Shown here piece after piece: positions 25,532-32,673 of a stretch of DNA of 64,000 nucleotides. A program made the position numbers and the translations under genes. The notes beneath the pieces are model-generated. The model was not told the DNA's origin, made no database searches, and saw nothing but the letters and a program-made list of their open reading frames with translations. Every line of letters begins with the position of its first letter. Within the stretch, counting starts at the first letter, position 1. The stretch spans positions 248,001-312,000 of the forward strand of contig NZ_JAABOS010000003.1 in the NCBI RefSeq assembly GCF_010078235.1, in the 5' to 3' direction. Source of the DNA: Cognatundibacterium crateris. Its GTDB lineage: Bacteria; Pseudomonadota; Gammaproteobacteria; Burkholderiales; Burkholderiaceae_D.

Positions 25532-27461
25532 GGCTGAGACAATCTGGGTTGGCGTGCCGCTGAGTAAATTGATGTAATTGCAGATTGACCGTGTTAAGCG
25601 TTTCACTGCACAGTGTGGCTGAACTGACTGGCAATAACTCCGCCAGCTGCAACAGCACTTGGCGCAATTGCCGCAAGTGCTGCAATTGATACATAGAGGT
25701 GTCGGAGCAGTCCGACGTCATCAGCAGTTGCTGGCACAACAGCTGCAAGCTGTGCAGTAAATGTTGGCGTTGTTGCAGCCATTCCTGTGTGGGACGCACA
25801 GTAACCGGCTCCAGTGTGATTAAAGCGTATGCGCGCTGCACCAGATTTAATTGCATGGCGATCTGATTCAGCAAGCCATAACGCTGGTGCTGAGTGAGCT
25901 TATTTTGATCAGACTGACATAGCCGGGCGAACAGCGCTTGCGCCTGAAGTATGCCGCTATCGATCTGACGCGCCAGGCTGACCGGCCAGATATGTACAAA
26001 GATCAGATACACCACCAATAATCCAAGCACGATACCGATCACCCTGTCGCGTGGAATCACCAGATCAAACGCCGGACCATGCCCTTGCAGCACGCATAAG
26101 TAGTAAGCGAAAGCGATTTGTAAACCGGCATAGGCAATCCGTGAACTGCCTGCCGCGACCCAGGCAGCAGCCAGGCTGGACAGAGCGATCAAAACCAGTA
26201 AAAACGCCAGCGAATTAATCTGCGGCATGATCAGTAAAATGGTGGCGATGCCGGCCACACTGCCGATCAGGCAACCGATCAGGCGTAAGCGCAGCTTTTG
26301 CAGGGTTTCGGCGGTACTCGCCAGCGCCACGATGTAGCAGGTGATCAGGCTGGTGTGTATGCCCGGCCAATCGAGCAAGCTATAAATCAGATAGCAGGAC
26401 ATTGCCGCTGCCGTCGTTTTCAGCGCCAGGCGCGGATAGTCGGGATTACTGAATGCATCGGCCAGCCAAAAGCCTGTCACTGGCTGTGCCGTGACTACGC
26501 TAAGCTCTGCTACGTCATCGGCTGACGTGTTTGTGCTGATAAAACGAAATAGCCTGGCCAGTTCACACAGCGTGCGGTTGCGGGCGTCAGCAGCACTGAG
26601 TTGAGGAAAATCAGGCAGTGTCTGCCGTGCTTCCAGCGCATTGCCGCAATCGGTGAGAAATTGCGCCAGCTGTGATGTGCTCAAACCGCCGGGTAAGGGT
26701 GACCAGGTCCTGCCCAATTGCTCAATCAGAATGAATAGTGGCCCCAGCGTTGCGCAGTAGCATTGCAATTGGGGCAGATCGCTGGCATCGCGCTCTTTGG
26801 CACTCAGCTTTAGCCATTGTTGAATTTGGCTTTGATCATCCTGCAAGGCCTCGCGCCAGGCTTCAGACGCATGATCGGCTTGCTGCAGTCGGGCCGCAGC
26901 CAGCCGGAAATCATAGGCCAGCGTCTGACGCAGCAACTGACCTGCGCCCGGTGCACAAAGTAAGCTGAGCGACAGGCAAACCCCGGCAGGAATAATCGCC
27001 GCCAGCCAGCCGTACAACAAGGCGCGCGTCGCCAGTTCGCCGATAAAAGCCTGACACACCAGATCCAGCGTGTACGCAAAAATTAAGGCCAGGATGCTGG
27101 CGACAGGCCGTAATTTACTCGCCAGCGCAGCAAACATAAAAAACAGCGAGAGTGCCGCCATACTGGCCAGACGCAAAACGGGTTCATCGATCACCTGTTG
27201 GATAATCAGCAGCAGCAAGCCGACGATGAAGCCCATCAGCAGCACCGCAGCGATACTCTGTACGATGCTGCTGAGGCGATCCGGTTTGACCAGAAAAAAT
27301 ACGATATACACCGATAGTGCAGCCTCGGGAGTTTGATAATACTGCACCAGCAAACAACTCAGTATGCAACAAGCGGTAATGCGCAAGGCATGACTGGCGC
27401 GCCCCGGACGACTGCTGACCAGTTCGTGCCACAGGCTGGGTTGCGCGGGTTCAGACTTCAT
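25506..27461 (-). CDS. FUSC-family inner-membrane exporter (AaeB-like)
   Basis: 651 aa from the ATG at 27461, which overlaps the adaptor's stop as ATGA; a TTG two codons earlier is also open. Two sets of about five to six membrane helices (residues ~25-170 and ~340-480), each followed by a soluble helical part, are the usual fusaric-acid-resistance/AaeB layout. The second set contains LLDWPGIHTSLITCYIVALAST. In E. coli AaeB exports aromatic carboxylic acids with AaeA; the same chemistry is inferred here. Translational coupling with adaptor and TolC genes supports a tripartite pump. Confidence 0.9.
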   Translation of the reverse strand: MKSEPAQPSLWHELVSSRPGRASHALRITACCILSCLLVQYYQTPEAALSVYIVFFLVKPDRLSSIVQSIAAVLLMGFIVGLLLLIIQQVIDEPVLRLASMAALSLFFMFAALASKLRPVASILALIFAYTLDLVCQAFIGELATRALLYGWLAAIIPAGVCLSLSLLCAPGAGQLLRQTLAYDFRLAAARLQQADHASEAWREALQDDQSQIQQWLKLSAKERDASDLPQLQCYCATLGPLFILIEQLGRTWSPLPGGLSTSQLAQFLTDCGNALEARQTLPDFPQLSAADARNRTLCELARLFRFISTNTSADDVAELSVVTAQPVTGFWLADAFSNPDYPRLALKTTAAAMSCYLIYSLLDWPGIHTSLITCYIVALASTAETLQKLRLRLIGCLIGSVAGIATILLIMPQINSLAFLLVLIALSSLAAAWVAAGSSRIAYAGLQIAFAYYLCVLQGHGPAFDLVIPRDRVIGIVLGLLVVYLIFVHIWPVSLARQIDSGILQAQALFARLCQSDQNKLTQHQRYGLLNQIAMQLNLVQRAYALITLEPVTVRPTQEWLQQRQHLLHSLQLLCQQLLMTSDCSDTSMYQLQHLRQLRQVLLQLAELLPVSSATLCSETLNTVNLQLHQFTQRHANPDCLSHETLQYPA

Positions 27462-28504
27462 TGGCAAGCCGCACCGCGATTTAATTCAACCAGAGCGCTG
27501 GCACCCATTCGTGCCAGATGTTCAGGCGGATGATGCAAATGAATGCGCACCGGAAAACGCTGCGCTACCTTGACCCAGTTCAATGACCGTTCGACGTAGG
27601 GTACCGAACGTGGCAAGGCAATGTTTGCGGTATCTTTGACACCCCAGCCTATGCTCTCGACCTGACCTTTAATCGGTATTTTTTTATCGATCATTGAGTA
27701 CACCGTGACACAATCACCGGCCTTGATATGGCTTAATTCACTCTCTTTGAAATTTGCCATGGCAAACCATTCCTCGGTATTCACCAGCGTGAATAAGCTT
27801 TGAAACGGTGCCAGCGTCTCGCCGGGAGCGACCGTTAAACCGACCACCCGGCCAGCAGTCACTGCCTTCACCGTACTGTCTTCCAATGCCCGCAAAGCCA
27901 TGTTTAAGGCAGCCTGACGCGCACTGACCGCTGCAAGCGAACTATCCACCGTATCTATCGCTTGCCGCGCGGCGGCTTCTTGTTCACGTGCCTGCTGCAT
28001 ACTGATTTCCGCATCGCGTTCCATCGCGATGGCCTGATCCAGCTGCTGTTGCGGCACAAAGCCCTTGGCTGCTAAAGGCCGCAAACGTTCGACTGTGCTG
28101 CTGGCTAAGTTCAGATTCGTGCTGCTGCGCTTAATTTGCTTGCTGGCGATGTTGGCATTGCTTTGCTGTACCGCCAATGCACGCTGTTTGGTCGCCAGCG
28201 TTGCTTCGGCCAGCGCCAGATCGGCACGTGCCTGTTCCACTGCCAGTTGAAACGGTACCGGGTCGAGCTGAAACAAGATATCACCGGCTTTGACGAGTTG
28301 ATTTTCGCGCACCGCAATCTTCACGATACGGCCACCAACTGCAGCGGCAACATGCGTGACCTCGGCATCAATACTGGCTTCTTCGCTGACAGGAAAGTGC
28401 TCTTTATGGCGCCAGATGTACGCTGCAAAAATGACAGCGCCCAGGATGATGCTCAATGAGATGAGTTTGCCGATCAGGGCTTTTTTTTGAGTAGGTAAAT
28501 TCAT
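27458..28504 (-). CDS. HlyD-family periplasmic adaptor (AaeA/EmrA-like)
   Basis: 348 aa. One N-terminal membrane anchor (residues ~10-28, LISLSIILGAVIFAAYIW). Next comes a split biotinyl-lipoyl domain (DAEVTHVAAAVGGRIVKIAVRENQLVKAGDILFQLDPVPF in parts, e.g. GGRIVKIAVRENQLVKAGD), a long coiled-coil hairpin (~85-200) and a beta-barrel domain (MANFKESELSHIKAGD). It links the FUSC pump to the TolC protein. Overlaps both neighbours by ATGA, so the operon is tightly coupled. Confidence 0.92.
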   Translation of the reverse strand: MNLPTQKKALIGKLISLSIILGAVIFAAYIWRHKEHFPVSEEASIDAEVTHVAAAVGGRIVKIAVRENQLVKAGDILFQLDPVPFQLAVEQARADLALAEATLATKQRALAVQQSNANIASKQIKRSSTNLNLASSTVERLRPLAAKGFVPQQQLDQAIAMERDAEISMQQAREQEAAARQAIDTVDSSLAAVSARQAALNMALRALEDSTVKAVTAGRVVGLTVAPGETLAPFQSLFTLVNTEEWFAMANFKESELSHIKAGDCVTVYSMIDKKIPIKGQVESIGWGVKDTANIALPRSVPYVERSLNWVKVAQRFPVRIHLHHPPEHLARMGASALVELNRGAACQ

Positions 28505-28773
28505 TGTCCAAACCAGATCAGCCAGATCAGCATGGCAGCCAGCACACCAACTGAAAGACAGAGAAAAAGAGGATAGGGGAGTAAATCAGCGAGCTTCAAT
28601 TTCAGCAGCGCTATTCGAAACACGATGGCGACGATCACGCCCAGCGCCGCACATAACAGCCAGGCCGGAAAATAAGCACCAGCGATGATCAACGATGGCG
28701 CCTGCGGCGAAACGCAGGCAGTCAGGGTCAGCAGAAAAAATGTAAGGCTAAAAAACCTGGGCAATCGTGTCAT
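28501..28773 (-). CDS. YtcA-family small lipoprotein with two membrane helices
   Basis: 90 aa from the ATG at 28773 (a TTG six codons upstream is open too). Signal and lipobox FFLLTLTAC at residues ~9-17, then two hydrophobic helices (SLIIAGAYFPAWLLCAALGVIVAIVF in part, and LFLCLSVGVLAAMLIWLIWF). Such short proteins often precede AaeA/AaeB-type genes and have no known mechanism. Its stop overlaps the adaptor's ATG (ATGA), so it is the operon's first gene. Confidence 0.8.
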   Translation of the reverse strand: MTRLPRFFSLTFFLLTLTACVSPQAPSLIIAGAYFPAWLLCAALGVIVAIVFRIALLKLKLADLLPYPLFLCLSVGVLAAMLIWLIWFGQ

Positions 28774-29324
28774 CGTCTTCTGGGCTATCAATAGCGTAAA
28801 ACCGGGTAAAACCGCTTAAGGCCGCATAAGGCCGCATAAGGCCGCTTAAGTCGGCATAGCGCCCTGGGGTGTCGATTTGAGTGAGTGTGAAGTTTATAAT
28901 TTTATATGTCTTAGTGTCAAAGTTATGCCAGGTGTTTAGCGGTCGCTTTGGAGAATTCACTAAACATAACAAGTGAATATGACACGGTATTGACCCTCAT
29001 GACCTGACCCGATCACCAGGAGAAAAAATACTCAATCAGCGGGGCGATTTACCCACACCTACCCGCATGAAATGGACTTCTCCAGCCCATTTTGGCCTGC
29101 AGGCCAATATCTATGCGGATGTTGGTTTGGAGATGGGGAGTGTAAAGATAGATATTGAGAAACATTTCCTGTTCATGTTGTTCCTCCGATATGTTAAATC
29201 TGCAAATGTGACTCATAGTCGATAGCGGTTGCTCACACTTAGTGCTACTGGCTGCGCAAAGCCGCCTTAGCGCTCTAGGCATAGCAAGCTTTTTGGGCGC
29301 CTTGCGTCAAGGCCAACGACGAGT
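28774..29324. other. Intergenic region: efflux-operon promoter, tandem repeat, then unassigned sequence
   Basis: Near the operon lies the four-unit 10-nt repeat at 28811-28850 and an AT-rich promoter-like stretch around 28885-28925. From about 28980 to 29324 nothing coding can be supported. A short minus-strand frame beginning near 29177 has a good GGAGG site but only 21 codons and could be a remnant of a mobile gene. Confidence 0.5.
28811..28850. repeat. Four tandem 10-nt repeats in the efflux-operon leader
   Basis: Units ACCGCTTAAG, GCCGCATAAG, GCCGCATAAG and GCCGCTTAAG, followed by a worn fifth. A 10-nt period matches one helical turn. They lie 38-77 nt upstream of the first gene's ATG at 28773. 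Confidence 0.85.
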
Positions 29325-30608
29325 TCAGCCGTTTGGTTCATCCTCTTCGTAAAAGGGCGTGCCCTTCACACCCTGCATGTCAAGGTAGTAGTAGACGAAT
29401 AGGCACTTGGTCAGATGGTTCAGCCGGTGCGTCTCCCGGAACATGCCAAGGATCTTGCGACTGAAGTCCAGAAACTGAAGCTGGAACGATGTTGCTTGTT
29501 CGAGCCCTTCCTTCTTTGGATAGTACGTAATTACCTGAGTTACCTTGTCTGATTCGGCCTTGTAGTGAGCAATCGAGTTGCGCAGGCGATGGTCAATGTC
29601 GCTCGCGTCAATGTGATACCAGCAGTTGTCCAACTGGGCCAGCTTCAGGCCCAACGGCCAATCAGCAAACTCCTTAAGGCTCGATGGTGCATTTTTGGCG
29701 GGGGAGAACTTGTTATGATCGCCACGCCGATTCAGGTTGTTGAGCCCCGCAACAAGGACGACGGCACGGGACATAATTTCAGCGATGTCCTTGAACAGAT
29801 CTTTGACTTCGTCGAACTCGTGCGCAGACACGCGGTAGTAAGTGTTGCCGCCGTATGTTTCGTCAAAGTCCAAGAACAACGCCGGACGGAACATCAACTC
29901 GAGGTCAATGATCTTTGGATAAATCTCAAGGCAATCAAGCTGAAGATTCCTGAGAAATCCTGTATCGACAATCTCGTCCACAAATGCATTAAGCGCAGCC
30001 TTGTCACGCTTAGCAAGTCGCATTTGCAGCTTGGTGATGGTGGTCACAGCGTCAACATTCCTTTTCGGCTCGGCGAAAGGAAAGAACGCCTTCTCGATGG
30101 CCATATACAGCGCACGATTGATGTCAAGTTGGGTGTCGCAAGGGATCTTGCCGTCGAGGAACTCCCACACCTTCTCCTTGAACAGTTCGTGCTTTCCCTT
30201 CACGTACAGGGTGAACAGCGCCTTGATTTGAGGCGCCATTTCCTGCACATTGTTGAGCCAGTTCAGCCGCATGGCATGAATTTGCATATTCTGATCACCA
30301 ATGCGCTTCATCGCCATCATGAATGGCGTGTGCCCCATCATGTATTTGCCAAATGAAACGGGGAAGTCGAGATGCAGGTCAACGAAATGATCACCACCCT
30401 CGAAGGCGTTGCCGTCCACCATCTCAGCACCACCAACATCGATGTCACTCGTGACTTGCTTATGATCGAGTGTCACTGTGATGTCAATGGGAGCGCCGCA
30501 CCCTTGGCAGCGAAAGCGTATCGGCTGATGGGTACGATTTGACAATCCAACTCGGCAATGTGTCTTCGCGCTGCAGACGTCACATTTGACGTAGATGTTG
30601 TGATTCAT
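29325..30608 (-). CDS. Zinc-ribbon protein with HEPN-like C-terminal region, unknown function
   Basis: 427 aa, AGGAGG three bases before the ATG. The N-terminus is a zinc ribbon: Cys9-x2-Cys12 in VKCDVC and Cys34-x2-Cys37 in FRCQGC. The middle is all-helical, with no recognised motif. Near the C-terminus RLRNSIAHYK (Arg343 to His348) fits the HEPN R-x4-6-H motif with an Asn right after the Arg, inside helices of HEPN-like spacing. HEPN proteins are often RNases in toxin and anti-phage systems. The remainder of the protein does not resemble a family I know. First gene of the accessory island; stand-alone, divergent from nothing obvious. Confidence 0.6.
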   Translation of the reverse strand: MNHNIYVKCDVCSAKTHCRVGLSNRTHQPIRFRCQGCGAPIDITVTLDHKQVTSDIDVGGAEMVDGNAFEGGDHFVDLHLDFPVSFGKYMMGHTPFMMAMKRIGDQNMQIHAMRLNWLNNVQEMAPQIKALFTLYVKGKHELFKEKVWEFLDGKIPCDTQLDINRALYMAIEKAFFPFAEPKRNVDAVTTITKLQMRLAKRDKAALNAFVDEIVDTGFLRNLQLDCLEIYPKIIDLELMFRPALFLDFDETYGGNTYYRVSAHEFDEVKDLFKDIAEIMSRAVVLVAGLNNLNRRGDHNKFSPAKNAPSSLKEFADWPLGLKLAQLDNCWYHIDASDIDHRLRNSIAHYKAESDKVTQVITYYPKKEGLEQATSFQLQFLDFSRKILGMFRETHRLNHLTKCLFVYYYLDMQGVKGTPFYEEDEPNG

Positions 30609-31139
30609 ATGCCTCCTAATTAACTCTGTAATTTATATGGTGGCGTCACGAGAGAGTCGCCGAGTCGATGTTAAAATTCATAATGGCGACTCGTCCGACG
30701 CCTGCTTCCAGCGCAAAGCATAGATTTAGCTTTCAGGACTTCACCATCCTTTAGCCGATTCAAATTCTTGCCATCCATCAGACAAAATGCCCGGTAGAAC
30801 CGGGCATTTGCATGTTCAGAATCCGTCGGATCCTTTCACTATCTGTTGAAGCAGCTTTCCACTTACTTGGCACAAATTTCACTTCTTGTGGCACGCGACA
30901 TCTGTACGATCTCAATAAAGATGAAAAGCACGCCCCTTGATTTTTCAGGCTTTTTTCAATTCAGTGAGGCATTCGTAGCCCAATTCTGTCTCACTAAAAA
31001 CGAAATATTTCTATATTCTCTCAAAGAAACTGAAAATCATCAAAGCTGATTATTTTACTTAGTGGCATTGCATTTTGGTAATTTAATTTTGAGAAATATT
31101 TCCCTATGCGCACTGGATTTTTTGGGTCGTGGAATACGA
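30609..31139. other. Intergenic stretch in the accessory island
   Basis: AT-rich in its second half. Holds a hairpin AAATGCCCGG / CCGGGCATTT (30785-30809) whose minus-strand side runs into TTTT; it is 330 nt beyond the HNH gene's end and could terminate its transcript. No coding region supported. Confidence 0.55.
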
Positions 31140-31901
31140 TTACTGCTGTGGGTGACCGGGCGAGCGTCCTGCAACTACTTCGTAGACCTGCCATTCGGGA
31201 GCAAAGTCACGAAGATTCGTAGCTGCGTCAATCTGTTGCTCAAGTGGAACGAACAAACTCATTTCAAGTAGTTTTAGGTGAAATACATTTCCCTCGCCAA
31301 CATCCTCAATTGACAGTGATATTCCACTTTCCCATTCCGAGGGCGAGACGCCATTTTTAAAACGTAGAAAAAGACTTACGAAATCACAGGCGATCAGAAA
31401 CCACCAGCGACTATTCGGATGAGGGCTTCGAGCAAATTTCCGCGCAGCGTCATATCGTGGCAGGTGAGCTTCGTCAGAATTGTAAGCAAGCAGTTCAAGG
31501 CCCATCTTCAGTAGAAGCCGACAAACTGCCAGTGGCTCAACGGGCTCGGCAATGATCCGAACTTGAGTAATCTTATTGTTGAAAATGCCCTGCTCGACGC
31601 TGTCCGAGAGTGGATCTAACCCCAGGTACCCAGGTAAGTGACTAGACCTTAATGTACCAATAGCCGCCTTCATGAAAGGCGCCTTCTTGTGCTTAGTTGG
31701 GATTCCAAGCAGCAGTCGAAACGGAAGAAAGGGGTAACTGCTTAAAGCTTTGGATTCCACTTTGGAGCCAAAATATTGATTGCATGTGGCACAGACTAGA
31801 CCATTGGACATGCAAGCCCAATCGCTGCCACCCAACGATTCAGGGAGGATATGCTCAATACGAGACTCTTCAACAAGCTGCTTGCAAAAAACACACGTCA
31901 T
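31140..31901 (-). CDS. HNH endonuclease
   Basis: 253 aa from the ATG at 31901; the frame stays open for a further 50 codons upstream but that part has no family features. The N-terminus carries the nuclease: zinc pair Cys3-x2-Cys6 (TCVFCKQ), the HNH core RIEHILPESLGG with His17, and the second pair Cys37-x2-Cys40 (LVCATCNQ) followed by Asn41. About 200 further residues with no known domain might bind DNA or a partner. Such stand-alone nucleases are common in defence islands but also domesticated. AT-rich compared with the flanking core genes. Confidence 0.8.
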   Translation of the reverse strand: MTCVFCKQLVEESRIEHILPESLGGSDWACMSNGLVCATCNQYFGSKVESKALSSYPFLPFRLLLGIPTKHKKAPFMKAAIGTLRSSHLPGYLGLDPLSDSVEQGIFNNKITQVRIIAEPVEPLAVCRLLLKMGLELLAYNSDEAHLPRYDAARKFARSPHPNSRWWFLIACDFVSLFLRFKNGVSPSEWESGISLSIEDVGEGNVFHLKLLEMSLFVPLEQQIDAATNLRDFAPEWQVYEVVAGRSPGHPQQ

Positions 31902-32175
31902 TTGGAATACCCCGTCTCTCAATTTTTCTACGGATTTTGAGTTTATGGCGAAATCAATGTGATTGGTATGTGTTGGATTCCTCGCTGAACACCTAGCCGT
32001 CCAGCGGAAGCTGGAGACCAGCCTCATTAACATTGAGAGCTTCACGAACAAGTGTTTAAATATTTCTTAGAACAAATTCCTATGGCTAAAGCTATGTTGT
32101 CAAAGTCACGATGTGACGAGTTGTATTGCCTATGTTTAGTTTTCCAATTCTCGAGATTAGTTTCCGGTTGTTACG

Positions 32176-32673
32176 CTAATACGCACCGTGTACATGCTCA
32201 AAAAGCCGAGTAGTAAGATCGTACTTTTTGCGAAAGCGCTGGGTCGAATCAGTAAATGTATCGAATAAAGGATGTTCTTCTTTTAGGCGAATAAAGAATT
32301 GGGGTGGGTTGAACCCTTCTGCAATGTCGCGAAGTGAATCTAGAGAAAACGGGCGGCTTAAAATTTTCGCATCGTCAAGTTCCAGTACTACCCCCTCTTC
32401 TAAGCCGTCAAGGTATTTCAGAAATTCGCCCCGAACTAAGCCAGAGACTGAACCAAATTGTCGCCAGAGTGCATTCGGCGAGGCTTTGTGAATAGCTTTG
32501 ATTTTCGCACGGCCAATGATTGATCCTACAGGTAATGTTACGTATATCCATACGATAGTTCCTGGCGCAACATTCATAGATCGCCGTCGAAGTTCGATTT
32601 TTTTTCGTCCTGCAAAAATATTTTCTGCATGCCGTGGTGCCAGTGATATCAAAATGTGTTCTTGGTTATTCAC
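32176..32673 (-). CDS. ASCH-domain protein
   Basis: 165 aa. Residues ~5-110 are an ASCH (PUA-like) domain: ILISLAPRHAENIFAGRKKIELRR is the typical strand-helix-strand entry with the invariant basic Lys-Lys-x-E-x-R, then GTIVWIYVTLPVGSIIGRAKI, the second beta strand pair. ASCH domains bind RNA or nucleosides; E. coli YqfB is an amidohydrolase of N4-acetylcytidine. Its start codon overlaps the stop codon of the gene before it as ATGA, so the two are translated together. It is the small, downstream member of the pair. Confidence 0.85.
   Translation of the reverse strand: MNNQEHILISLAPRHAENIFAGRKKIELRRRSMNVAPGTIVWIYVTLPVGSIIGRAKIKAIHKASPNALWRQFGSVSGLVRGEFLKYLDGLEEGVVLELDDAKILSRPFSLDSLRDIAEGFNPPQFFIRLKEEHPLFDTFTDSTQRFRKKYDLTTRLFEHVHGAY

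Noticed and set aside
29049-29282. A 77-codon minus-strand frame left of the accessory island
   Set aside because: No family resemblance. A good GGAGG site nearby belongs to a different frame of only 21 codons; at most a gene remnant.
30846-31271. Two short plus-strand frames between the HEPN-like and HNH genes
   Set aside because: AT-rich stretch with random stop-free runs; no start signals or recognisable product, and the second runs into the HNH gene.
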